From positions 1 through 13,472 of the forward strand of contig JAMOTR010000004.1 of the NCBI GenBank assembly GCA_027068385.1: a stretch of DNA of 13,472 nucleotides, written 5' to 3'. The position numbers and the translations under genes are program-made. Every line of letters begins with the position of its first letter. The stretch's first letter is position 1. The notes beneath the pieces were generated by a model that did no database searches, was not told where the DNA came from, and worked only from the letters and a program-made list of their open reading frames with translations. Below, in pieces: positions 1 to 7,345 of this stretch. Origin of the DNA: Candidatus Heimdallarchaeota archaeon. Lineage in GTDB: Archaea > Asgardarchaeota > Njordarchaeia > Njordarchaeales > JAMOTR01.

Positions 1-977
1 TCGAACCTCTTCCTAGCCCTCTTTATCGTCTCTAATAACTCATCTAGGAGGTGTAAGCGGACGGATAATCCCTCATATAAGCTCGTGAGCTTCGATAGCT
101 TCTCCTCGAGCCTCCTTAAGCCCGCCTTCTGCGTCTCTATGATCCTCTCCACCTTCTTCCTAGCCTCCGAGTACTTCCTCGTTACCTCTTCCTTCAACAT
201 CCTTTCATAGATCCTTACGTATACGCTATCGACGGCCTCGTTAAACGTATCGTACTTCTCCTTCGGCTCGCCTAGGTGTAAGAGCTCTATTGGGGACACG
301 ACCTTATCGTATACGAAGCCGCCCTCGGAGTTCTCTATCTCATTAAGCACCTCCGCGTAAGCCTCATACACGCGCCTCTTTTCCTCGTCGCTAAGCTCCT
401 TAGCGTCCTCGGGAAGGCCCGCGCGGAAAGCTATCTCTCTAGCGTACTTAGGTGGAATTCCATATCTTCTTACGAGGTCGCTCACGAGTCCGCGAACGAT
501 CGTAAACTCGGGCGTGAACCTTTCGGGTTGCGGCGGTAGCTTATAAGGCTCCCCGGGCTTAATAGACCTAGCCGAGTATTCGCGGTACTTTAAGGCCATG
601 AAGATCTTACCGTCGCGGACGAGTATGACGTTCCCTCCGCCAAAGAGCTCCACGACTACGTCTATCCCGTTCGCTAGGAGTATATGTACTATGCGCTCGT
701 TCTCCTCCGGATAAGCGTATTCGACGCGCTGTCCCTTGATGTGCTTCCTGAAGTTCATGATCTTACCCGGGGGCATTTGGGGGAACGCGGGGCGTATCGT
801 TGAGGAATGAAACGTGGGGACGCTGAGGTCGACGATGACGTAGTCGGTCCCGTAACCCGGGCGCCTAAACTTAAACGCGTATATCTCCTTAAACCCTCCA
901 TAGAAGTTATCAAGAACGGCATTCTGGAGGTTCTCTAACTCCCTCAAGATCACGCGTAAATCCCGGGAAGAAATCAT
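1..977 (-). CDS. rqcH: Rqc2/NEMF (RqcH)-type NFACT protein, C-terminus beyond the left edge
   Basis: Open minus-strand frame from the ATG at 977 to the window edge: 325 residues are visible and no stop is reached. By family this is the ribosome quality-control factor that binds stalled 50S-peptidyl-tRNA complexes. The N-terminus (MISSRDLRVILREL) and later blocks fit the NFACT-N domain: MNFRKHIKGQRVEYAYP near residues 74-90, VELFGGGNVILVRDGKIF near 108-126, and a helix-hairpin-helix-like stretch around YGIPPKYAREIAFRAGLP near 172-189. Residues from about 240 onward are charged and helical (KKVERIIETQKAG, LRRLEEKLSKL), as expected for the family's coiled-coil arm. The C-terminal NFACT-R part lies outside the window. 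An AAAGGA motif sits 8 bases before the ATG, and the gene follows the amidohydrolase by 20 bases, probably in one transcript. The usual Asp-Arg pair of the tRNA-contact motif reads Glu94-Arg95. The family call is firm; the symbol is by homology. Confidence 0.85.
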   Translation of the reverse strand, partial: MISSRDLRVILRELENLQNAVLDNFYGGFKEIYAFKFRRPGYGTDYVIVDLSVPTFHSSTIRPAFPQMPPGKIMNFRKHIKGQRVEYAYPEENERIVHILLANGIDVVVELFGGGNVILVRDGKIFMALKYREYSARSIKPGEPYKLPPQPERFTPEFTIVRGLVSDLVRRYGIPPKYAREIAFRAGLPEDAKELSDEEKRRVYEAYAEVLNEIENSEGGFVYDKVVSPIELLHLGEPKEKYDTFNEAVDSVYVRIYERMLKEEVTRKYSEARKKVERIIETQKAGLRRLEEKLSKLTSLYEGLSVRLHLLDELLETIKRARKRF

Positions 978-985
978 CGTCTAAG

Positions 986-991
986 TCCTTT
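986..991 (-). promoter_or_regulatory. Shine-Dalgarno site of the NFACT gene
   Basis: The minus strand reads AAAGGA here, 8 bases before the ATG at 977. This spacing supports that start and translation from a shared message with the amidohydrolase upstream. Confidence 0.5.
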
Positions 992-997
992 ATACGT

Positions 998-2377
998 TCA
1001 AAAACGAATCCTTCCGCTTATGATCTCGATGAACTCCTCGGGCTTAAGCTCGCGCTTAGCCCCTACTATTACCTTATTAGAGGGCGGTAAAGAGCCCCTT
1101 AAGTAATCCTTACCGACCTCTAATACGCTCTTATGAGAGGACTTATCGATAACCACGAGCGTGGGCCGCGGGTATGGGAACTTTAACAGCTCAGCGGCAC
1201 GGATCGTGTAGAGATACACGGCCTCCTTGAGTCCTATAGGATGAAACGGATGCTCCACGGCTCCCTTTAGACCTATAATAGGATCGAAGGGCATACAATC
1301 GCTGCCGAACGCGAACTTCAAGTCGAACGCTAAGAACTCGTCAAGAGGCATTATACGCATCAGACGCTCGGGTCCTAGGCGTTTATGATACAAGCCGTTA
1401 ATCCCTCCCCGGTTATACACGAAGTTCGGCTGTACGCTTATCCATACTCCGAGCTTCGAGGCCTCCTCGATCTGTTCTTCCCGAACGAGCTCGAAGTGTT
1501 CTATCCTATGCTTATCAGCGTCCGTGTTCTTAAGTCCATCGAGAACCTCGTCTATGGCCCTATCGCCTATAGCATGCACCGCTAATCCGACGCCCAACTT
1601 TTCGGCCTTTATCGCGAGCTCGTGTATCTGATCGCTCGTGAGTAAGAGCTTACCCGTATTATTAGGGTCGTCCCGATAAGGCTCCCTTAATGCCGCCGTA
1701 TGGGCTCCTAAAGAGCCGTCCGCATATACTTTAATCCGCTTGATGAGCCCCTTGGCCTCCTCAGCCTCATCCAAAGCCTCGAGTAAGAATTCTGCCGGGA
1801 ACCCCATCTCGCTCGCTACGCGTATCGTAAGTAGGTCCTTAGATATTTCCCCTACGCGTATTACTCCGCGCCTTTGCATGAGCTCGAGGGCCTTCTCCAC
1901 CGCGGGCTCGCGCCTCTTGTTCCTCTTCATCATCTGGAGAAGATCGTATAGTTCGTCCTCGTACACCTTACTCTCTACGTTATACTTCTCCCTCAAAGCC
2001 TTATTCGTGACCCCTACGTGACCGTCTACGCGTATAGCGAGCACGGGTTTATCGATGTGATCGATGTCCTCAGGCTCTATAGCCTCACCGATTACCGTTT
2101 CGTCCCGCCCGTACACTATGATCTCCTCACGCTCCTCCGCTAGCCTCTCTATGGCTTTTATGATCTCCCCTTTATCCTTCCGTCCGCTTACGTCTAAGTC
2201 TAACAAGAAACGACCTATGAGGTGCGTATGAGTGTCCACGAATCCCGGGAATAACCGGTAATCCGATACGTCGTAAAACCGACCGTCGCCCTCGTCTATC
2301 CTCCGGGCCGTGAGGCGATAGATTTTTCCTTCCGATATCTCAAACGCCTCATCCCCCCGCTTAAGGAATACTCTCAT
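998..2377 (-). CDS. YtcJ-like metal-dependent amidohydrolase
   Basis: TIM-barrel amidohydrolase of the Amidohydrolase_3/YtcJ type; the substrate cannot be read from sequence. Counting from the longer start at 2398, the motifs appear in order: metal-binding FVDTHTH (His57, His59), the family block DGHVGVTNKAL (125-135), IKVYADGSLGA (222-232), HAIGDRA (275-281), HRIEH (297-301) and the late GSD with Asp367. The metal and catalytic positions therefore look intact. I prefer the ATG at 2377 (MRVFLKRGDEAF), which begins directly with the small beta domain typical of the family; the ATG at 2398 would add seven mostly hydrophobic residues. Neither start has a good Shine-Dalgarno site. At about 459 residues it is somewhat shorter than many YtcJ proteins. 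It lies just downstream of the L4 gene and upstream of the NFACT gene, with no obvious functional link to either. It is probably cytoplasmic, since there is no signal peptide. Confidence 0.85.
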   Translation of the reverse strand: MRVFLKRGDEAFEISEGKIYRLTARRIDEGDGRFYDVSDYRLFPGFVDTHTHLIGRFLLDLDVSGRKDKGEIIKAIERLAEEREEIIVYGRDETVIGEAIEPEDIDHIDKPVLAIRVDGHVGVTNKALREKYNVESKVYEDELYDLLQMMKRNKRREPAVEKALELMQRRGVIRVGEISKDLLTIRVASEMGFPAEFLLEALDEAEEAKGLIKRIKVYADGSLGAHTAALREPYRDDPNNTGKLLLTSDQIHELAIKAEKLGVGLAVHAIGDRAIDEVLDGLKNTDADKHRIEHFELVREEQIEEASKLGVWISVQPNFVYNRGGINGLYHKRLGPERLMRIMPLDEFLAFDLKFAFGSDCMPFDPIIGLKGAVEHPFHPIGLKEAVYLYTIRAAELLKFPYPRPTLVVIDKSSHKSVLEVGKDYLRGSLPPSNKVIVGAKRELKPEEFIEIISGRIRF

Positions 2378-2401
2378 GTAGCATAATAAGAGGTTCATAA
2401 G

Positions 2402-2406
2402 AAAAA
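2402..2406 (-). terminator. T5 tract after the L4 gene
   Basis: The minus strand reads TTTTT one base after the L4 stop codon. Archaeal RNA polymerase can terminate on U-rich tracts without a hairpin, so this may end or attenuate the L3-L4 transcript. It is short and lies immediately before the amidohydrolase start, so the call is weak. Confidence 0.3.
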
Positions 2407-2407
2407 C

Positions 2408-3169
2408 TCAGAGGGAAGAGAAGCGCTTCGAGAGCACGTCTATGGCGTTCTTCGTGTATATCGTGATCCTCCCCGCGTGTCCTCCGGGGGCTAGATGTAG
2501 AACGCTTAAGTCCTTAGCGAGCACCACGTCTACCCCCGGTATTCCCTCAGCGGCCTTCTTTATCCCATCGTCCACGCCCACCACGATGAGCACGCTCTTC
2601 TTCTCCTTATACCTACGACCGCGCATCTTACCGCGACCTGCGCGTATCTTACGCGTGGCGCGCTTGAGCTCCTCCCCGAGTCCTAGCGCCTTTAGTACTT
2701 CCTTTAGCTCCTTCGTCTTCTTTATCGTCTCCAGGTCGTCCGTCACTATCAGAGGTAAGCTCGGGACATCCCGTATACGATGTCCTCTAGCCTCTACGAT
2801 GTGCCGCTTAGCCGTAGCGGCTATAGCAGAAGCGGTAGCGAGAAGACGCTCTTTATCGTTCAACCGCTCGTACAGATTCTTCTCGGGCCTGGGCGGATGC
2901 GCTCTACGTCCTCCTACGGCCGAAGGGACGTTAGCGGCTACCATCTGAGCGGTACGAGGCACGCGAGCGAGACCATATCCGGCTCCGCGGCTCCGGGCTA
3001 CGCGCTTGTTACCGGCATCAGGTTCGGGTCCGTAAGGCTGCCTCCTGTGTGTAAAGATAGCTAGGTAAGCCCTCCTTATTAGATCGGGCCTATACGGTGT
3101 CTCGAACACTTTGGGTAACTCTATTTCCTCCACCACGTTCCCCTTAAGATCGTACACCTTCGCCTTCAT
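2408..3169 (-). CDS. rpl4: 50S ribosomal protein L4 (uL4), archaeal type
   Basis: A full-length 253-residue uL4, the large-subunit protein whose internal extension lines the peptide exit tunnel. Diagnostic archaeal/eukaryotic blocks are RPDLIRRAYLAIFTHRRQ near residues 28-45, then PYGPEPDAGNKRVARSRG and GYGLARVPR, which form the tunnel-reaching loop. The C-terminal part contains KMRGRRYKEKKSVLIVVG and VLHLAPGGHAGRITIYTKNA, the rRNA-binding Rossmann-like portion. The ATG at 3169 overlaps the L3 stop as ATGA, and a strong GGAGGTG lies 8 bases upstream, so the start is secure and translational coupling with L3 is likely. L23 and L2 would normally follow in archaea; here an amidohydrolase follows instead. 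Confidence 0.97.
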   Translation of the reverse strand: MKAKVYDLKGNVVEEIELPKVFETPYRPDLIRRAYLAIFTHRRQPYGPEPDAGNKRVARSRGAGYGLARVPRTAQMVAANVPSAVGGRRAHPPRPEKNLYERLNDKERLLATASAIAATAKRHIVEARGHRIRDVPSLPLIVTDDLETIKKTKELKEVLKALGLGEELKRATRKIRAGRGKMRGRRYKEKKSVLIVVGVDDGIKKAAEGIPGVDVVLAKDLSVLHLAPGGHAGRITIYTKNAIDVLSKRFSSL

Positions 3170-4398
3170 ACGCTACCCACCTCCTTCTTAACAGGTAATA
3201 GAGGTAGATCTAGGATCTTGTAGTGTTTCTCCTCGGGTTTGAGACGCTTCCTTATAGCCTTGCGTAGCACGACCGTCCTCTTATAAGGCCCGGGGACGCT
3301 TCCCTTCACGAGTATGTACCCGTCGCGCACGATCCCGTAATGCTTAAACCCTCCAGCGGGGGTGATGCTCTTAATCGCGGAAGGCTGTCCGGGTTCGCCT
3401 TCCACGAACATCTCTCCGTCGTATCCGATGGCGAGCACGAGCTTATTATAATCGACGCGTCTGAAGTATCCGTACTGTCCGGGCATAGGTACCGTCCGGT
3501 ATATAGCGTTCGGGTGCCTAGGTCCTAAAGACCCTACACCGCGCACCTTCTTGCGGCTCTTATGCATGAGCCTCTTTACCCCGAAGCGCTTGATTACTCC
3601 CGTGAAGCCGTGTCCCTTAGTGATTCCTATAGCATCCACGTACTCCCCCGGCTTTAGTACCTCGTCGGGGAAGAGGAAGGATCCGACGCGGGCGGCCCGA
3701 TTTGATATGATCTCGCGTACCTCCTCAGCGGTAGCGTCAGGTCTTATTCCGATTCCTATCTCGAATATGTCGGGCACCTTCTTGATATGGGCGAGTCTAG
3801 GATAAGTACCCACGATGAGCCTTAGCTCCTCCACGCGGTGGGCTAGCTCGAACAGTTCCTTTAGACGCTTAGAGAATCTCTCCTCGTCCCGGGCGGGCTT
3901 TCCTTCCTTCTTCGGATACCTTATACGCCTCTCTAAATCCTTTAGATAAGTGTCCGTCCGCTCCTTAAGAGGTCTCTTCTTTAAGAACTTCATGCGCTCC
4001 TCGTCTACCTCGCGCTCCTCGAGCTTCACGTCCCCGTCGAACGTATAATAGAACTTACCGGCCGTGCGTTCTACTACGTCGTTAGGATCGGGGAGCCTCC
4101 GAGATTCCCGCATCACGGTCTTACCGTAGGGGGTCATAGTATAGGCCCTGAGTCCCAGCACTACTAGCGGAGGTGCGTCGATCACCGTAATCGGCATAAT
4201 CGTCTTATCCTCCCGCTTGGGCTCCCCTTTATCGTCTAAAGGAACCACTACGGCATGGGTCATGCCCGCTTTGAACCCTATGAACCCTAAGGGGGTCGGC
4301 TCACCGAGCCGTAGCCCCCGCTTTCTTACGCGTATACCATCGGCGCGTTTACGTATGAACGCCCTACTACCGCGCCTCGGCTTATGGTATCTGGGCAT
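3166..4398 (-). CDS. rpl3: 50S ribosomal protein L3 (uL3), with an internal insertion
   Basis: uL3 of the archaeal/eukaryotic type, an early-assembling large-subunit protein near the peptidyl-transferase centre. The N-terminus (HKPRRGSRAF), the block LGFIGFKAGMTHAV (37-50) and the signature ITKGHGFTGVIKRFGVK (259-275), then HKSRKKVRGVGSLGPRHP and MPGQYGYFRRVDYNK, are all conserved. The protein is 410 residues, whereas archaeal L3 proteins I recall are roughly 335-365; the excess is a charged segment around residues 103-165 (EEREVDEERMKFLKKRPLK and onward). The ATG at 4398 is the only plausible start: upstream in frame there is no ATG, GTG or TTG before a TAA. It has no well-spaced Shine-Dalgarno motif, although AAAGGAG lies 18 bases upstream in a possible hairpin loop. 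It is divergent from the permease at 4497 and coupled to L4 by a 4-base overlap. Confidence 0.97.
   Translation of the reverse strand: MPRYHKPRRGSRAFIRKRADGIRVRKRGLRLGEPTPLGFIGFKAGMTHAVVVPLDDKGEPKREDKTIMPITVIDAPPLVVLGLRAYTMTPYGKTVMRESRRLPDPNDVVERTAGKFYYTFDGDVKLEEREVDEERMKFLKKRPLKERTDTYLKDLERRIRYPKKEGKPARDEERFSKRLKELFELAHRVEELRLIVGTYPRLAHIKKVPDIFEIGIGIRPDATAEEVREIISNRAARVGSFLFPDEVLKPGEYVDAIGITKGHGFTGVIKRFGVKRLMHKSRKKVRGVGSLGPRHPNAIYRTVPMPGQYGYFRRVDYNKLVLAIGYDGEMFVEGEPGQPSAIKSITPAGGFKHYGIVRDGYILVKGSVPGPYKRTVVLRKAIRKRLKPEEKHYKILDLPLLPVKKEVGSV
3178..3184 (-). promoter_or_regulatory. Strong Shine-Dalgarno site of the L4 gene
   Basis: GGAGGTG on the minus strand, 8 bases before the L4 ATG and inside the last codons of the L3 gene. 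It fixes the L4 start and shows that this organism uses leadered, Shine-Dalgarno-driven initiation for internal operon genes. Confidence 0.8.
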
Positions 4399-4410
4399 TA
4401 GGTTCTGAGT

Positions 4411-4430
4411 GGAAAACTCCTTTATTTTCC
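4411..4430 (-). promoter_or_regulatory. Small inverted repeat in the L3 leader
   Basis: On the minus strand GGAAAA and TTTTCC form a perfect 6-bp stem around an 8-base loop that ends in AAAGGAG. It lies 13 to 32 bases before the L3 ATG, so it would be in the transcribed leader if transcription starts from the AT-rich element near 4490. It could hold or expose the Shine-Dalgarno-like loop and so tune L3-L4 translation. It is short and A/T-rich in the stem, so chance is possible. Confidence 0.3.
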
Positions 4431-4480
4431 ATCCGGCTTAACGGGAGAACGGTAAAGTAACGGTTCGTAACATAAGAAGG

Positions 4481-4496
4481 ATATATAGTATATAAG
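4481..4496. promoter_or_regulatory. AT-rich TATA-like element in the divergent L3/permease region
   Basis: A 16-base run of almost only A and T in the 98-base region between the divergent L3 and permease genes. Read on the minus strand it contains CTTATATA, a good archaeal TATA box about 95 bases before the L3 ATG, giving a leader of roughly 65 bases. For the plus-strand gene the element abuts the ATG at 4497, so it is too close to serve that start unless translation begins further in; I see no clear TATA box for that gene elsewhere in the gap. Confidence 0.45.
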
Positions 4497-5795
4497 ATGG
4501 AGTTTGTTCACGTCGTCTTCGCAACGATGCTCGCTATAGTCTTCGTCGCGTTCTTCTTCGAGGAGAAGTACGAGTTCTACGATAAATACGTAGTAGCGTT
4601 TACGGGCGCCGCCGCGTTCATCATCATAGGGTCCTTATTACACGTAATAGAGCCTCAAGAGGTGCCCGAACTCATTAACGATCAAGTGTTACTACTCCTC
4701 GTATCGGTATACATTTTCGTCACGGCCGCTGAGGAGAGCGGACTCTTCCACGTGGTGTCGGTGTTATTGCTGAAGTTTTGTCGTGGGGATTTGAGGCGCT
4801 ACTTCTTAATGTCGATCGTGATACCGTTCATCCTCGCGATATTCATTAATAATATATCGGGAATGATAGTCGTCGCCTCGCTCACGCTCACGATGGCTAG
4901 ATACGTAGTGCGTATATCGCATAAGAACTTATTGATGTATCAGGTGTTTATGGCGAACACCGGCACGATGGTATTGATGATCTCCGGAATCCCCGCCCTA
5001 ATTATATCCGCGAGACGCGGGCGGGATTTTCTCTACTACATATCCATCTCTATACCGGCCGCCCTCTTGCTATTCATCTCTTATCTCATCCTATTCTTAT
5101 ACCGGGAGCGCGACTTTAGGGGATACGATGAGGAGATGAGGAGGCGCATTGAGAAAATAGACGTAAAGGCGATCATAGAGAGGGATCCCATATACTTCTA
5201 TTCAACCGCTATCCTTTTCGCCTCGCTCCTCATATCCCTAGTGATATTCCCGAGCATGGGAGTGCCTCCAGAAGTGGTTACTACGATCTTTACGGGACTC
5301 ATCTTAGCCGCGAGAAGACGCGGTGCGGGGAAGCTCATGGAGGAAATAGACCTATCGATCGTCCTGTTCTTCATAGCCCTCTTTATAATCGTCGGTATTA
5401 TCGAGGAGTCCGGGTTACTTCAAGCTATGGGAAGGCGGATGGGAGAAACGCTAGCGGGTCGCGGCGATATAATGTTGATCCTAGTCCTAGTGTTCGCCAC
5501 GATAGTGTCCGCGATCGTCGATGCCGTAACGGTCTCGCTACTACTCTTACCCTTCGTGGAGGGGATGGCCTTAGGGGATCCCATATTAGTGTCCGGGCTC
5601 AGCCGGGCTTTGCTCTTCGGAGCCGTACTCGGAGGCAACCTTACGCCCATCGGATCGCCCGCAGGACTCATCGCGTTACGCGCAGCGGAGCAATTAGGGG
5701 AACCCATCTCACGGCCCGAGTTCATGCGTAAGGGTATGATCGTAACGATACTAGGCGTGGCTCTCTTAGGCGCTTATCTCGTGATCAGATTTTGA
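4497..5795 (+). CDS. ArsB/NhaD/CitM-type (IT superfamily) membrane permease
   Basis: A 432-residue polytopic membrane protein built as two inverted halves, as in ArsB, NhaD and CitMHS transporters. The half-1 motif region is FINNISGMIVV (116-126) followed by ANTGTMVLMISGIPALI (153-169). The half-2 equivalents are IVDAVTVSLLLLPF (340-353) and AVLGGNLTPIGSP (376-388). A helix reading FFIALFIIVGIIEESGLL (291-308) is also typical of the family. Half 2 keeps the GGN..PIG signature well; in half 1 the usual GG and DPPN positions read GT and GIPA, so the ion or substrate site may differ from arsenite or Na+/H+ members. Substrate is unknown: arsenite, Na+/H+ or a carboxylate are all possible. It starts the plus-strand membrane cluster; the next gene follows after 26 bases. 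There is no Shine-Dalgarno site at normal spacing (GAAGG is about 16 bases before the ATG). Confidence 0.85.
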   Translation: MEFVHVVFATMLAIVFVAFFFEEKYEFYDKYVVAFTGAAAFIIIGSLLHVIEPQEVPELINDQVLLLLVSVYIFVTAAEESGLFHVVSVLLLKFCRGDLRRYFLMSIVIPFILAIFINNISGMIVVASLTLTMARYVVRISHKNLLMYQVFMANTGTMVLMISGIPALIISARRGRDFLYYISISIPAALLLFISYLILFLYRERDFRGYDEEMRRRIEKIDVKAIIERDPIYFYSTAILFASLLISLVIFPSMGVPPEVVTTIFTGLILAARRRGAGKLMEEIDLSIVLFFIALFIIVGIIEESGLLQAMGRRMGETLAGRGDIMLILVLVFATIVSAIVDAVTVSLLLLPFVEGMALGDPILVSGLSRALLFGAVLGGNLTPIGSPAGLIALRAAEQLGEPISRPEFMRKGMIVTILGVALLGAYLVIRF

Positions 5796-5821
5796 GATAA
5801 ACCCGTTCGATCGCTATTTAG

Positions 5822-7345
5822 ATGGATCGTGATAAGCGGATCTTAGGCCTCTATCTCACCTCTATCATCATCGGCGCTGGGATATTAGCGCTACCGCTCA
5901 AGGCCGCGAAGATTGGACTCATCCCGATGCTCGCTTTAATAGCTATCTTCGCCTACTTATTCTACGAGGCTTATAAGCGCATCATAGAGGCCTCGCTAGG
6001 GTTCGAGCACGTGGACTTATCTACGTACGATAAGATACTCATAGCCTCCGGCATGCCACGTTTCGGACGTTTGAGCTTAGAATACGGCATGATCGTGTAC
6101 GTAATACCGGCCGACGTCGTGTATACGCTCTTCTCCGCTACCCGGTTCTACAAGCTCGCGGAACTAACCAGAGAAAACGTACGGTTCTTATACGCGGAAG
6201 TCCTATCCTTGATCCTCGGCTCCGTCCTAGCTATCCTATTTATCCATCGCTCTGAGGTAATATCGAAGTTCTTCGCGTTCTTAGCCGGACGGAGCTTCTC
6301 TATATTATTACTATATGTACTCCGCCTCAGTAAGGTCGCCTCCTTGATCCTCGGCTCCGTCCTATTTATGCTTGTAATGTTCCTGGGCGAATACTTCCCG
6401 GAGATACTATTAGGAGAAGTAAGGGTGGAGGACGAGAGGTTCACGAGATCGGGCGAGATACATCCGAGACATTACGTAGCCGCGCTATATACGATCTTTA
6501 AGGTAGCGTTCGTGATAGCGATAGCGATCCTCTCGATCGTCGTCATATCGCTATACCACGCGATTCCGAACGACGTGAATCGGATTCATACAAGCCCTAT
6601 GCTCATCCTCTCCGGCATAGGCGTAACGGCCTTCGCGTTCGTTGGTACCGGTGTGTATAATATAGTGACGTACGATCGGCTAAGGAAGGGGGACAAGCGG
6701 AAAGGAGTTCTCTTCCTAGGCGTGATGATACCCGCGATTACGTATATGTTCTTCACGTTTTCCATCACCGCCTTCGTCGATAACTCCCTCCTCATTGAGG
6801 CGGATAAATCGATGGAGCCCTCCTTATTAGCGTTAGCGAGGAAGTTAGAGACCTTAGGAATATCGATCTCCACCGGTACTCTCATCGCCCTGGCCGGAAT
6901 ATTTACGCTTCTAGCCGTTTCCATGAGCTACTTAGGGTTCACCGATACGCTCGGAGGGAGGCTCTCGAAGTACGTGCGTTACGAGGTTTCTCGGGCATTA
7001 GTGAGCGTAATTTCTACGATCATCGCGATCATTATAGCCGCGTTGAATCCCGAGCTTACCGCTACCGGAATCTTAGACGTAGCTGGGAGCGCTGGTGGAA
7101 TACTATTCTTACTCTTTCTACCGTTCCTCCTTATAAGACGCAGGATAGACCTCGTGTTCGCCATCGTAGCCTTATCCCTAATACCGCTCGCTAATATACC
7201 CGCGATGTGCTCCGGTAGCCTAGTTCAATCGATCACGGCCGCGATCTCGAGCGTAATAGCTCTCATTCTAGGAATACTAACGTTATATGAGCGTGAGATT
7301 CACGGACCCTCGCGAGCTTATAAATTTTTTAGAGATGATCGCTAA
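5822..7345 (+). CDS. Aromatic/hydroxy amino-acid permease-like transporter (AAAP/HAAAP superfamily)
   Basis: A 507-residue multi-helix inner-membrane protein. The N-terminal IIIGAGILALPLKAAKIG (15-32) is the unwound first-helix signature of AAAP/HAAAP permeases (the TyrP/Mtr type, LeuT fold). GVTAFAFVGTGVYNIVTYD (267-285) corresponds to the conserved TM6 region, and SMSYLGFTDTLGGRLSKY (367-384) to the SFLG...D.L block near TM9. These three landmarks in order make the family call likely, with an amino acid as substrate; the specific one is unknown. It is about 100 residues longer than TyrP-like proteins. The excess lies mainly around residues 115-215, where the same peptide SLILGSVL occurs twice, at 129-136 and 174-181, encoded by identical DNA. 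There is no Shine-Dalgarno motif before the ATG. Its 3' end overlaps the next gene by 59 bases. Confidence 0.75.
   Translation: MDRDKRILGLYLTSIIIGAGILALPLKAAKIGLIPMLALIAIFAYLFYEAYKRIIEASLGFEHVDLSTYDKILIASGMPRFGRLSLEYGMIVYVIPADVVYTLFSATRFYKLAELTRENVRFLYAEVLSLILGSVLAILFIHRSEVISKFFAFLAGRSFSILLLYVLRLSKVASLILGSVLFMLVMFLGEYFPEILLGEVRVEDERFTRSGEIHPRHYVAALYTIFKVAFVIAIAILSIVVISLYHAIPNDVNRIHTSPMLILSGIGVTAFAFVGTGVYNIVTYDRLRKGDKRKGVLFLGVMIPAITYMFFTFSITAFVDNSLLIEADKSMEPSLLALARKLETLGISISTGTLIALAGIFTLLAVSMSYLGFTDTLGGRLSKYVRYEVSRALVSVISTIIAIIIAALNPELTATGILDVAGSAGGILFLLFLPFLLIRRRIDLVFAIVALSLIPLANIPAMCSGSLVQSITAAISSVIALILGILTLYEREIHGPSRAYKFFRDDR
6206..6229 (+). repeat. 24-bp direct repeat, copy 1, inside the permease gene
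   Basis: Identical over 24 bases to 6341-6364. Both copies are read in the same frame as SLILGSVL (permease residues 129-136 and 174-181). The spacing is 135 bases, exactly 45 codons. Confidence 0.85.
6341..6364 (+). repeat. 24-bp direct repeat, copy 2, inside the permease gene
   Basis: Second exact copy of the 24 bases at 6206-6229. Flanking residues agree only weakly (EVL versus KVA before, AILF versus FMLV after), so the nucleotide identity is confined to the core. Confidence 0.85.

Noticed and set aside
2442..3064. Plus-strand open frames of 168 and 94 codons across the L4 gene
   Set aside because: Ser/Pro/Thr-rich shadows antisense to a certain ribosomal protein gene.
4481..4496. TATA box for the permease at 4497
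   Set aside because: It abuts the ATG. Transcription would start inside the coding region, so it is more likely to serve L3 on the other strand.
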